Below are positions 17,384-25,512 of a stretch of DNA of 34,101 nucleotides, in pieces. Positions within the stretch are counted from its first letter, which is position 1. Each line of letters starts with the position of its first letter. The stretch is from Pseudoalteromonas atlantica (lineage in GTDB: Bacteria > Pseudomonadota > Gammaproteobacteria > Enterobacterales > Alteromonadaceae), in NCBI GenBank assembly GCA_007988745.1, contig BJUT01000047.1, positions 1 to 34,101 of the forward strand, in the 5' to 3' direction. Both the position numbers and the translations under genes were made by a program. The notes beneath the pieces were generated by a model. The model made no database searches. It was not told the origin of the DNA and saw only the letters and a program-made list of their open reading frames with translations.

Positions 17384-19030
17384 TTACTGCGTACGGTGTT
17401 GCTTGTAGTACGCAATTAAGCCATTTGTTGAACTATCGTGGGCGTGTTTTACGCTGTCATCGGTTAGTTCGCTTTCAATTTTAGAGGCAAGGCCTTTACC
17501 AAGCTCTACACCCCATTGATCAAATGAGCAAATTTCTAAAATTATGCCTTGGCAGAAAATTTTATGTTCGTACAGCGCAATTAAGCGTCCTACTGTTTTT
17601 GCATCAACTGTATCTAGCAGTATAGATGTTGTAGGGCGATTACCCTGATGAATTTTATGATTTAGTAACTCATCAATTTGTGCTTGTGTTTTACCTTTAG
17701 CGGCTAAATCTTCTGTGACTTGCTGTGCATCTACACCGCTCATCATTGCTTCTGTTTGCGCTAAAAAGTTAGATAATAAAATATCGTGATGCTTATCTAC
17801 GGCTACCTGCGGCTTAACTGAGGCAATAAAATCAGCAGGTACAATTACATTACCTTGGTGTAAACACTGATAAAACGCATGTTGGCCGTTAATACCGGTC
17901 ATACCCCAAATAATAGGAACCGTTGTATAAGGTACGGTTTCGCCAGCAAAGTTTACGTGTTTACCGTTACTTTCCATCTCACCTTGTTGTAAATACGCAG
18001 GTAACATATGAAGCGCTTGGTCGTACGGTAAAATAGCTTGCGACGTAAAGCCTAAAAAGCTGGTATTCCATACACTAAGTAGTGCCATTATAAGCGGAAT
18101 ATTTTGCTCAAATGGGGCTGCTTTAAAGTGCTCATCTACTTCAAATGCGCCTTCTAAAATAGCTTCAAACGCGTCATAACCTAGGTATAACGCAATAGGT
18201 AAGCCTATCGCACTCCAAAGTGAAAAGCGACCCCCTACCCAATCCCACATAGTGAATACGTTTTCATCGCTAATACCAAAGGCTGCGGTTTTTTCTAAGT
18301 TTGTGCTAACAGCAACAAAATGCTTAGCAATGGCGCTGTCATCTTTTGCTGTTTGTAAAAACCAATCAACGGCCGTTTTGGCGTTGGTCATGGTTTCTGA
18401 TGTGGTAAATGTTTTCGATGAAATAACAAACAAGGTTGTTTCTGGGTCAATTGCTTTTAACACAGAGGCAATTTGAACACCGTCAGCATTAGATACGTAA
18501 TGAACATTTAAAGTGTCATCAGCAAGTGCTTTTAGCGCTTCGGTTGCCATTTGCGGGCCTAGGTTTGAACCACCTACACCAATGCTTACCACATCTTTTA
18601 CTGCTTTACCTGTGTAGCCTACCCATTGCCCACTGCGTACTTTTTCTACAAAGGTTTTAATTTTAGCTAATTCGTTATCGACCGCTTGTGTTACGTCTTC
18701 GCCGTCAACAACTAAAGGTGTATGGGCACGATTACGTAAAGCAGTATGAAGAACAGCACGCTCTTCTGTAATATTGATTTTTTCACCGCTAAACATCTTG
18801 TCGCGCCAAGAGGCAATGTCACACTCTTTAGCAAGCTCGATGAGTTGTGCAAAAATAGTTTTATCAATACGCTGCTTTGAATAATCAAACAACACACCCG
18901 GAATTTGAGTAGAGAATGCATCAAATCGTGTATCATCTTGTGCAAATAACGTTTTTAGATGGGTTTGTTTCATCTGCGCGGCACTATTTTGCAGTGCTTG
19001 CCAACTTGCTAATTGCGAACGATTAGACAT
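17384..19030 (-). CDS. pgi: Glucose-6-phosphate isomerase
   Basis: 548 residues, standard length for bacterial Pgi, interconverting glucose-6-phosphate and fructose-6-phosphate in the cytosol. Sugar-isomerase domain markers are visible: VSIGVGGSNLGPQM, the SKTFTTSETMTN loop, GGRFSLWSAIGLP, the catalytic-region GEMESNGK, and the C-terminal signature DQWGVELGKGLA. The ATG has AGAGGA 8 bases upstream. It lies 268 bases upstream of zwf on the same strand. The gap holds hairpins but no clear terminator, so some read-through from pgi into zwf-pgl is possible. Confidence 0.97.
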   Translation of the reverse strand: MSNRSQLASWQALQNSAAQMKQTHLKTLFAQDDTRFDAFSTQIPGVLFDYSKQRIDKTIFAQLIELAKECDIASWRDKMFSGEKINITEERAVLHTALRNRAHTPLVVDGEDVTQAVDNELAKIKTFVEKVRSGQWVGYTGKAVKDVVSIGVGGSNLGPQMATEALKALADDTLNVHYVSNADGVQIASVLKAIDPETTLFVISSKTFTTSETMTNAKTAVDWFLQTAKDDSAIAKHFVAVSTNLEKTAAFGISDENVFTMWDWVGGRFSLWSAIGLPIALYLGYDAFEAILEGAFEVDEHFKAAPFEQNIPLIMALLSVWNTSFLGFTSQAILPYDQALHMLPAYLQQGEMESNGKHVNFAGETVPYTTVPIIWGMTGINGQHAFYQCLHQGNVIVPADFIASVKPQVAVDKHHDILLSNFLAQTEAMMSGVDAQQVTEDLAAKGKTQAQIDELLNHKIHQGNRPTTSILLDTVDAKTVGRLIALYEHKIFCQGIILEICSFDQWGVELGKGLASKIESELTDDSVKHAHDSSTNGLIAYYKQHRTQ

Positions 19031-19295
19031 GTAAATATCCTCTAAAATATTTAAATTAATGATTTAAAAACAGTTTTAGGTAAAAAGACTTCGCTAATTG
19101 CGCGTAGTGCTAGTAAAAAAGCAAGCGCTTAGTATAACGAAAAAAGCAATAAAAATGCTGTTTTTATAATTTATGATGCAGATAATAACGCAATTTTTTA
19201 CTTTTGACACCGGTATCATAAAAATTTTATGAATTAATTACCCACAAATTTTAAGCATTTAATAGTTTAAACAACATTTATTAAATATTCATGAA
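19031..19295. other. pgi upstream region, AT-rich, non-coding
   Basis: Promoter region for minus-strand pgi. A TATACT (minus strand, 19136-19131) could serve as a -10 box but its -35 is poor. The strong feature is the LacI-type palindrome at 19205-19218. Beyond it the sequence is plain AT-rich DNA up to the repeat-like element at 19296. Confidence 0.45.
19205..19218. promoter_or_regulatory. LacI-family-type palindrome upstream of pgi
   Basis: TGACACCGGTATCA is a 14-base even palindrome with a central CG and a single mismatched pair, the format typical of LacI-family repressor operators. It lies about 175 bases upstream of the pgi start codon. No matching copy was found upstream of zwf. The regulator is not in this window. 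Confidence 0.45.
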
Positions 19296-19546
19296 TTAGG
19301 GCCTGTTGACCTTTTAGGATTAAAATTTGTACAAACTAGGAACAATTTAATTTTGGCGCGAGGTTTGTTCCCTAATGGGTTCAGTAACGGCTCCTGCGTT
19401 ACGCTACTGGCTTACATCCATGTAAAAATACCAAACACTGCTGCAAATTAAACTTCGAAACATTATAGGCCCAAAGCATAAAATGCATCGTATGCACTCG
19501 CCTAGCTTTATAGGTGGTTAAAACATCCTCAAAACTAGGCCCATAA
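19296..19546. repeat. Non-coding repeat-like element at the 3' end of the sulfur fusion gene
   Basis: About 250 bases of structured non-coding DNA. The left end TTAGGGCCTGTT and the right end AACTAGGCCCATAA are imperfect inverted repeats around a GGGCCT/AGGCCC core. Inside are a TTTGTACAAA palindrome, a GTAACG...CGTTAC hairpin and a TTACAT-CC-ATGTAA hairpin. The right end abuts the stop codon of the gene at 19547. No frame stays open for any useful length. It may be a miniature element or the remains of an insertion sequence. Copy number elsewhere in the genome cannot be seen here. Confidence 0.45.
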
Positions 19547-21772
19547 TTAGCCCACCAACGCCAAGCCACCCGCTACGTTATAAATATTCGCAAAGCCTAA
19601 TTGCTGTAAATTTGCCGCTGCAATTTTAGAACGATTGCCGCTTCTACACAGTAATATATAGGTGTGCTGCGGGTTTAATTGATTTTGTACTATGGCGTTA
19701 GCCATACGGCTAAGTGAAATATTAAGCGTATTAGCTAAAGACGCAGCAAAAAGCTCCGCCACATTAATTGCGCCATGTTCATACGGCTCACGGGTATCAA
19801 TTAAATACACATTTTTTTGCGTTAGTAACGCTTTAGCTTGTCCAAAGTCTAGCTGCTTAGTGTCTGTTTGCACCGCCGCCTGTACATAGCCACACAATTG
19901 GCTACTGGTTTGCATATGTAGCTGATCGTGTTGCGCTTTTAACTGTGCAAATTGCGCCGTACTTATTTCTCCATCTAATAATGGGCTAAGCAAAGGCGTT
20001 TGTGCACGTACAGTACGCCAGTTAATGGCAAAGCATTGCTGATAGTCATGCCCCGAACAAATAACCGTATCGTCACTTATTTGCTCAGCAAGGGTAATAA
20101 GTGAGTGTGCCATTTGCGTTGCACTGCCCCCTTCAAGCGAGGTATTGCCAAGTCCTGCAGGTAAAATTAAATCACCGCAAAAACAATAATCAATATGGCC
20201 TGTGGTGCGATCTTTTAATAAATAACTAACGCTGTCTTTGCTGTGCCCTGGGGTTGGCTTTATGGTTAGCGTTTTTGTACCAAGCTCAATGCTATTTTGC
20301 ATCGCATGCGTTGTGCCCAGTACTTCATTTAACAAAGCCACTGCGCTTGGGCGGTCTTGGTGCTGGTGGGTATCTAAAATTGCTTTTACGTTGAGCTGTT
20401 GTGTGCTCACTATTTTTTTAAAGCGCGGAATAAGCTCTATTACCGGGTCAATAATAACGGCACTGTCATCGTCACTAACATACAGCCAGCTACACGCCCC
20501 TTTATGCCTAAATTGTGTTAATCCCAGCGCGCATACTTCTTGCTTTGGCGAGGCACTGTCAGAAACAATTAAGCAATTGGCCTCTAATACCGCCTTTAGC
20601 GAGCATATTCGCTTGCATGCTTGGCTAATTTGCTGCTCGGTTGCAGCAGGCCCAAAAGACAGCCTAATGGCGTTTTCACTTTGCCAATTAGTTGCCCCCA
20701 TTGCATCAAGCACAAAACTGCGCGTTGCACCTGTACTGCACGCCGAGCCACCGCTCACTCTAATGCCTGCTGCGTCAAATAAATCAATAACCTCTTTGGA
20801 GGTAAGCGTATCGACAGCAAAATTAAGGGTGGTAGGTACAGAATGTGAAAAATCGTGATTAAAGGTTATATCACCAAAGGTACTTTGCAGCGCATTAAGC
20901 AGTTGCGCTCTATAGCTATTTAATACCTCAACCGACTTAAACGTGTCGTCGTTTTTATCTAGCAGCAAGTTAAACAGTTTATTAAGCCCTGCTATACCTG
21001 GTAGGTTTTCGGTGCCAGAGCGCATGCCGCTTTCTTGCCCGCCCCCCGCAATAAATGGCGTATAGGCACTGCCATTTTTAATGTATAAAAAACCAATACC
21101 TTTTGGTGCATAGAGTTTATGGCCCGAAAACGGGGCATAATCTATGCTGGTACTACTAAGCGCTAGCGCTTGTTTACCTAAGGCTTGTACACAATCAACC
21201 ATCCAAGACACTGATTTATTACGGCTGCGAATAGTATACTCAATAGCATTTAAGTCTTGATAAACACCGGTTTCGTTATTAACCGCCATGGTGCAAATCA
21301 TTAGCGCGTTATTTATGTGCTCACTAATAAACGCTAAATCTAAAATCCCTTTACTATCAACAGGAATAGCCAGTAATTGGGCGTTAATGCCTAAAACGCT
21401 ATTCCAATGTTTTAACGTATTAGGCACCGCTTTGTGCTCAGTTGCCCCGTACAATAATACAGGGTTTTTAATCGTATGATTTTTAGCATGAATGAGCGTT
21501 GAAACAATGGCTGTTTGTATGCCCTCCGTTGCGCCTGAGGTAAAAAGAATATCGCCATCGGGCGCACCAATAACATGGCGTGCATTTTGCCTTGTTTGTT
21601 CTAATAAATACTTAGCTTGTATACCGCTAATATGGGGGCTTGAAGGGTTACCAAAACAAATTTGCATGGTGTGCGACACCACATCGGCAATACAGGGTAA
21701 AACAGGTGTTGTAGCGTTTGCATCAAGATAAACTTGGGCTGCTTGTTCATCGTGCAATAAAAACTCAGACAT
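19547..21772 (-). CDS. Cysteine desulfurase - metallo-beta-lactamase - rhodanese triple fusion
   Basis: 741 residues in one intact frame. Residues 13-395 form a NifS/IscS-type class V aminotransferase: LDANATTP, GNPSSPH, SGATEG, ATEHKAV (His113), the PLP lysine Lys219 in SGHK, GGGQESGMRSGTEN, and the persulfide-forming Cys345 in SGGSACSTG. Residues about 415-600 form a metallo-beta-lactamase-fold domain like persulfide dioxygenases (ETHE1, CstB), with H469-Q-H471-Q-D473-R474, H510 in TPGH, D534 in CGD and H575 in SGHDY. Residues about 640-741 form a rhodanese domain with DTREPYEHG and the active loop C709-RSGNRS. By family knowledge this could take sulfur from cysteine as persulfide, oxidise persulfide to sulfite, and transfer sulfane sulfur. 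Substrates and reaction order are inferred. A TusA-like gene lies two genes upstream on the same strand. The last His of the usual HxHxDH motif is Arg. The ATG at 21772 has AAAGGT upstream. Confidence 0.9.
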   Translation of the reverse strand: MSEFLLHDEQAAQVYLDANATTPVLPCIADVVSHTMQICFGNPSSPHISGIQAKYLLEQTRQNARHVIGAPDGDILFTSGATEGIQTAIVSTLIHAKNHTIKNPVLLYGATEHKAVPNTLKHWNSVLGINAQLLAIPVDSKGILDLAFISEHINNALMICTMAVNNETGVYQDLNAIEYTIRSRNKSVSWMVDCVQALGKQALALSSTSIDYAPFSGHKLYAPKGIGFLYIKNGSAYTPFIAGGGQESGMRSGTENLPGIAGLNKLFNLLLDKNDDTFKSVEVLNSYRAQLLNALQSTFGDITFNHDFSHSVPTTLNFAVDTLTSKEVIDLFDAAGIRVSGGSACSTGATRSFVLDAMGATNWQSENAIRLSFGPAATEQQISQACKRICSLKAVLEANCLIVSDSASPKQEVCALGLTQFRHKGACSWLYVSDDDSAVIIDPVIELIPRFKKIVSTQQLNVKAILDTHQHQDRPSAVALLNEVLGTTHAMQNSIELGTKTLTIKPTPGHSKDSVSYLLKDRTTGHIDYCFCGDLILPAGLGNTSLEGGSATQMAHSLITLAEQISDDTVICSGHDYQQCFAINWRTVRAQTPLLSPLLDGEISTAQFAQLKAQHDQLHMQTSSQLCGYVQAAVQTDTKQLDFGQAKALLTQKNVYLIDTREPYEHGAINVAELFAASLANTLNISLSRMANAIVQNQLNPQHTYILLCRSGNRSKIAAANLQQLGFANIYNVAGGLALVG

Positions 21773-21808
21773 TAAAAATGCACCTTTATTACTAAAAAAT
21801 ATATCTTA

Positions 21809-21843
21809 TACCCAATAGTACATAAGTTTGTTCTCATTGGGTA
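21809..21843. promoter_or_regulatory. Inverted repeat upstream of the sulfur fusion gene
   Basis: TACCCAAT at 21809-21816 and ATTGGGTA at 21836-21843, 8-bp perfect arms separated by 19 bases, lie 37-71 bases upstream of the fusion gene start. Position and symmetry suit an operator or a leader hairpin. No T tract follows. Confidence 0.4.
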
Positions 21844-21898
21844 ATAATCAATTAGTAACTTAGGTGCGTTTACTATGCTTTTTTAAACTAAAAGTACG

Positions 21899-22975
21899 TT
21901 ACTCTGCCCGCTCTTTTGTTATTTCTCCATGCGTAGATGACCAGGCATTTATTAGCGCTTTTACAAGCGATGCGAGCGGAATGGCAAAAAACACGCCCCA
22001 AAATCCCCATAAGCCACCAAAAAATAGCACTGCAACAATAATAAATACGGGATTTAAATCAACGGCCTCAGAAAACAACAAGGGCACTAATACATTGCCA
22101 TCGAGCGCCTGAATGACCCCGTAAATTATTAATATGGTCCAAAACTGCGTTTCGATACCAAATTGAAACAGCGCCACCGCCGCAACCGGTATAGTAACCA
22201 ATGCCGCACCTACAAACGGAATTAACACCGAAAACCCAACCAACACGCCAAGTAAAGCTGCATAACGTAAATCAAGTACAGTAAAGGCAATAAACGAGGT
22301 GCCACCCACAATTAAAATTTCGAATACTTTGCCTCGAATATAATTCATTATTTGCTGGTTCATTTCGTGCCACACTTGCAAAATTAACCGTCTCTGCTGC
22401 GGAATAAGCGTAGCGGCACTGCTTGTAAGCTCAAGCTTGTCTTTAAGCATAAAAAATACAAGTAAGGGTACGAGCACCAAATAAATAAGCCATGCCACAA
22501 CATCTTTTAGCGAAGTAAGTGAAAACGAGACAATAACTTGGCCAAATTCGAGCGCCTTTGCTTCTACACTTGCCACAATAGCTTGGACCTGCTCGGCATT
22601 AATTAAACTGGGGTATTGCTGCGGTAAGGCCATTAAAAATGACTTACCTTGCTCTACCATGTGTGGGGTTTCTTGTACTAAATTACTGGTTTGCTTCCAA
22701 AGTACGGGGCCAATAACCAAAATAAGGGTAAGCATAACCCCGGTAAATATCAGCATTACAATGACTGTGGCGCTAAAGCGTTTTAACCCAAAGCGCTCTA
22801 AGTGCACGACCGGCCAATCAAGTAAATAAGCAATCACCAATGCCACTAACACAGGAACAATTAACGAGCCAAAAAAGTACAGTAATGCCACAGAGGCAAT
22901 GAGTAAAAAAAGTAAGGTGACTGAATGAGGATCTGAGAACTTTCTTTCGTACCATGTTTTAACGTATTCAAACAT
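21899..22975 (-). CDS. AI-2E family transporter (PerM/YhhT-like membrane protein)
   Basis: 358 residues with the hydrophobic layout of the AI-2E exporter superfamily: two or three N-terminal transmembrane segments, a soluble amphipathic middle (about 80-155), then further segments, with family motifs such as YLVLVPLLVFFMLKDK, the GVLVGFSVLIPFVGA loop and LFFGGLWGFWGVFFAIPLA. Length matches E. coli PerM (about 353). The transported compound is not known for this branch. The gene starts inside the end of the TusA-like gene (8-base overlap) with GGAG upstream, so translation is coupled. In E. coli perM also neighbours bepA and yfgD, which supports naming it PerM-like. Confidence 0.88.
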   Translation of the reverse strand: MFEYVKTWYERKFSDPHSVTLLFLLIASVALLYFFGSLIVPVLVALVIAYLLDWPVVHLERFGLKRFSATVIVMLIFTGVMLTLILVIGPVLWKQTSNLVQETPHMVEQGKSFLMALPQQYPSLINAEQVQAIVASVEAKALEFGQVIVSFSLTSLKDVVAWLIYLVLVPLLVFFMLKDKLELTSSAATLIPQQRRLILQVWHEMNQQIMNYIRGKVFEILIVGGTSFIAFTVLDLRYAALLGVLVGFSVLIPFVGAALVTIPVAAVALFQFGIETQFWTILIIYGVIQALDGNVLVPLLFSEAVDLNPVFIIVAVLFFGGLWGFWGVFFAIPLASLVKALINAWSSTHGEITKERAE

Positions 22976-23186
22976 ACAATGGCTCCACTAGTAATAGTCC
23001 TAGGTGTTGATCAAATTTATATGTATATGCATTTTTGCTTAAAAAACGCGTAATATCATCTGCGCTTTCGTCGTTATTTATACTAAACGTTATTGCCTTA
23101 TTAGATGACTGCGCATTACGAAGCGCTAATTTAAATTGTACAAACTGTTGTGGGCATTTAAATTTTTTTAAATCGCACTCTAACAT
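22968..23186 (-). CDS. TusA-like sulfur-carrier family protein
   Basis: 72 residues with the beta-alpha-beta-alpha-beta pattern of the TusA/SirA/YedF family: ECDLKKFKCPQQ at the N terminus, the amphipathic helix FVQFKLALRNAQ, then ITFSINNDESADDITRFLSKNAY. The family cysteine is Cys11 in the CP motif, here CPQQ rather than the usual CPxP, with a second cysteine at position 4. Authentic TusA accepts persulfide sulfur from cysteine desulfurase. For TusA-like paralogues the role is often unknown. It overlaps the PerM-like gene by 8 bases and precedes the desulfurase fusion on the same strand. It is divergent from the unrecognised gene at 23334. Confidence 0.75.
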   Translation of the reverse strand: MLECDLKKFKCPQQFVQFKLALRNAQSSNKAITFSINNDESADDITRFLSKNAYTYKFDQHLGLLLVEPLYV

Positions 23187-23333
23187 AACTACTTTACTCG
23201 CTAAGTAAAATGAATAATAAGTCGCATATTGTCGGTCATTCTATTTATAAAATGTGAACAGCAGTAACTTTTTCTTAAAACCATTCCAGCAATGGTTTAT
23301 CCTTATAACATAATTAGCAGTAAGGATAAGTTA

Positions 23334-23999
23334 ATGCCTGGCACGCATAATAAAGCGCAACTACCTAGTAATCCAACTCTCAAAGAGATTAATTGGTATA
23401 AAAAGCAGATAAACTGGGGAGAGCTCCCGCCTTTTTATCATCTTGTTGCTTCTTCGGTCAGCGAATCTGAAGGAATATTGGAGCACGGATTTGATAATGC
23501 TGTAAAAAGCCTGATCAATAAACGCAATTGGAACTTAGACTTGCTTGATGGCTATGAAGATGATTTTGGTGAAATACACACCAAGCATAAGCCGCGTATA
23601 GCGCTACACCAAGTATTTACCGACCGAGGCTTTGAGCTCTGGGCGCAACCTTATGCTAAAGATATAATTATTGATCAATACGTTAAAGATAACCGCTTTA
23701 TGGAGTTTAAAGTATGGGATCCGCATTCAATGAAAAACCTGATCCGCATAAACCAGCTCCATAAGTTTATTGGCTTTTATTTTGAGCGCGGCGACAAGGC
23801 CGATAAAGCCATTATTTTACATGCACATAAGGTAGTACATAAAATTATTAAATTTTTGCAGCAGGAATTGAACGTTGTAAAGCTTGATGGAGTCACAATA
23901 AAAGAACTCTACCAATTGTGCGAAAAAGACAGTCGTGCAAGCAGCGATGAAATTGACATAGCAAAAATTGCAATTGGTGAACAAATTAACAAGGAATAA
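23334..23999 (+). CDS. Conserved-looking protein of unknown function upstream of bepA
   Basis: 221 residues from the ATG at 23334, chosen because TAAGGA lies 7 bases upstream. The ATG at 23292 in the same frame has no ribosome site. I do not recognise the family. It is soluble, without a signal peptide, membrane segment or nucleotide-binding motif. It is rich in aromatic and charged residues (INWYKKQINWGELPPFYH), has an acidic patch LLDGYEDDFGE, and ends in a helical region with many lysines (about 130-221). Only one cysteine is seen. The stop is followed after one base by the bepA start, with bepA's AAGGA site inside this gene's last codons. Cotranscription and probably coupled translation with bepA are likely, hinting at an envelope-related job. 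Good coding character and conserved operon-like placement argue that it is real. Confidence 0.75.
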   Translation: MPGTHNKAQLPSNPTLKEINWYKKQINWGELPPFYHLVASSVSESEGILEHGFDNAVKSLINKRNWNLDLLDGYEDDFGEIHTKHKPRIALHQVFTDRGFELWAQPYAKDIIIDQYVKDNRFMEFKVWDPHSMKNLIRINQLHKFIGFYFERGDKADKAIILHAHKVVHKIIKFLQQELNVVKLDGVTIKELYQLCEKDSRASSDEIDIAKIAIGEQINKE

Positions 24000-24000
24000 A

Positions 24001-25458
24001 ATGCAGCTAAAATCAGCCTTTATCACTTTATGCAGTGCCGCGCTTACCTTTAGCCTACTGGTTAGTGAGCCGTTAAAGGCACAAACAAACTTTACGCTAC
24101 CCGATTTAGGCACGTCTGCGCTACAAGTTTTGCCACTTGAAAAAGAACAAGCCATTGGCGAAGTGATGATGATGCAAATAAGAGGCTCATCACCGGTAGT
24201 AAACGACCCCGTTTTAGACGAATACTTAACCACACTTGGCCGAAAACTTGTGGCTAATGCAAACGACGTGCGTTTTCCTTTTTCGTTTTTTTGGGTAAAT
24301 AACAACGAAATTAACGCCTTTGCTTTTTACGGCGGGCATGTTGGTGTGCATACTGGGCTTATTGCGCAATCAGATAACGAAAGCCAATTTGCCTCTGTAC
24401 TTGGGCACGAAATAGCGCACGTAACTCAGCGCCATTTAGCTCGTCGTATTCAGCAACAACAAGACAACAGCGCACTGACTATTGCAGGCATGATAGCCGG
24501 TATATTAGCCACCGTTGTAGCTCCCGACGCAGGTATTGCTATTATTTCGGCTAACCAAACCCAAGCCGCGTTTAGCCAACTAACTCACAGCCGTGCTGCC
24601 GAGCAAGAAGCCGACAGAATTGGTATGCAAACCCTTAATAACGCCGGTTTTGACGCCCGTGCATCGAGTGAATTTTTAACTAAACTTTCAGCGCAAATAA
24701 GGTATAAGTACAAACCACCCGCTTTTTTACTGACTCACCCATTGCCAGAGAGCCGTGTATCTGACGTACGCCTACGTGCAGAGCAATTCCCTGTGCGCCA
24801 TTTAAACCCAAGCCTTGAGTTTAATTTAGCAAAAAGCCGAGTACTTGCTCGTTATGCCAATAAGCCCGAAAATGCCGAAGCGTTATTTAAAAAATTAATG
24901 CGCGAAAACAGTTACAACAACACCGCGCTTAAATACGGCTTGGGCATAAGCTTACTTGATCAAGATAAGCTAGATGAAGCCGCCGAAATTTTAGAGCCGT
25001 TATTAGCACAAAGTCCTAAAAATTTATTTTATATCGATACCCATACCGATTTACTAATAGCGCAAAAAAAAGCCGACGAAGCGGTAAAATTTTTGGCTGA
25101 ACTAAACAACTATCGCCCTAACAACCAAGTTATTACTTTAAACTATGCAAATGCAGCATTAGAGGCTGAGCAGTTTGAATTAGCTGAAAACATTTTAAAA
25201 AGCTTTTTACTTGAAAAGCCCGATCACAACTTAGGTAAACAGCTATTAGCCGATGCCTATAAAAAGCAAGACAAGCTTGCCGCTTATCACGAGGCCAATG
25301 CTGATGTGTTATCGCAATATGGCGCGTATATTAAAGCCGCAGACGAAATCCAAAAAGCGCTTAACTTCGTAGAACCCACAGAGCTGGTTAAACAGCAACG
25401 CTTAAAAGCCTTGCTTACTCAGTATCGCCGTTTACAAAAAGAGCTGGCAAGGCTTTAA
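24001..25458 (+). CDS. bepA: Periplasmic M48 metalloprotease/chaperone BepA (YfgC)
   Basis: 485 residues from the ATG at 24001, with AAGGA 5-6 bases upstream. The upstream in-frame TTG is unnecessary. A signal peptide (about 1-28, ending PLKAQ) directs it to the periplasm. Zinc motif H136-E137-I-A-H140, third ligand Glu201 in AAEQEAD and His246 in LTHPLPE coincide in number with E. coli BepA. The C-terminal half (about 310-470) is TPR-like helical repeats. BepA assists LptD and BAM-dependent outer-membrane assembly and degrades misassembled proteins. The window also holds bamC, a pagL-like gene and an mlaC-like gene. It is second in the 23334-26854 gene run and is followed by arsC-like, as in E. 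coli (bepA-yfgD). Confidence 0.96.
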   Translation: MQLKSAFITLCSAALTFSLLVSEPLKAQTNFTLPDLGTSALQVLPLEKEQAIGEVMMMQIRGSSPVVNDPVLDEYLTTLGRKLVANANDVRFPFSFFWVNNNEINAFAFYGGHVGVHTGLIAQSDNESQFASVLGHEIAHVTQRHLARRIQQQQDNSALTIAGMIAGILATVVAPDAGIAIISANQTQAAFSQLTHSRAAEQEADRIGMQTLNNAGFDARASSEFLTKLSAQIRYKYKPPAFLLTHPLPESRVSDVRLRAEQFPVRHLNPSLEFNLAKSRVLARYANKPENAEALFKKLMRENSYNNTALKYGLGISLLDQDKLDEAAEILEPLLAQSPKNLFYIDTHTDLLIAQKKADEAVKFLAELNNYRPNNQVITLNYANAALEAEQFELAENILKSFLLEKPDHNLGKQLLADAYKKQDKLAAYHEANADVLSQYGAYIKAADEIQKALNFVEPTELVKQQRLKALLTQYRRLQKELARL

Positions 25459-25512
25459 GTCTGCCAGCGCTTGCCCTAAAATAGCGGCAAATTACATTTT
25501 GGAACTAATTGT

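Noticed and set aside
20238..20858. 206-codon plus-strand open frame inside the sulfur fusion gene
   Set aside because: It lies antisense to a well-supported coding region with all motifs in place, has no recognisable domain and no ribosome site.
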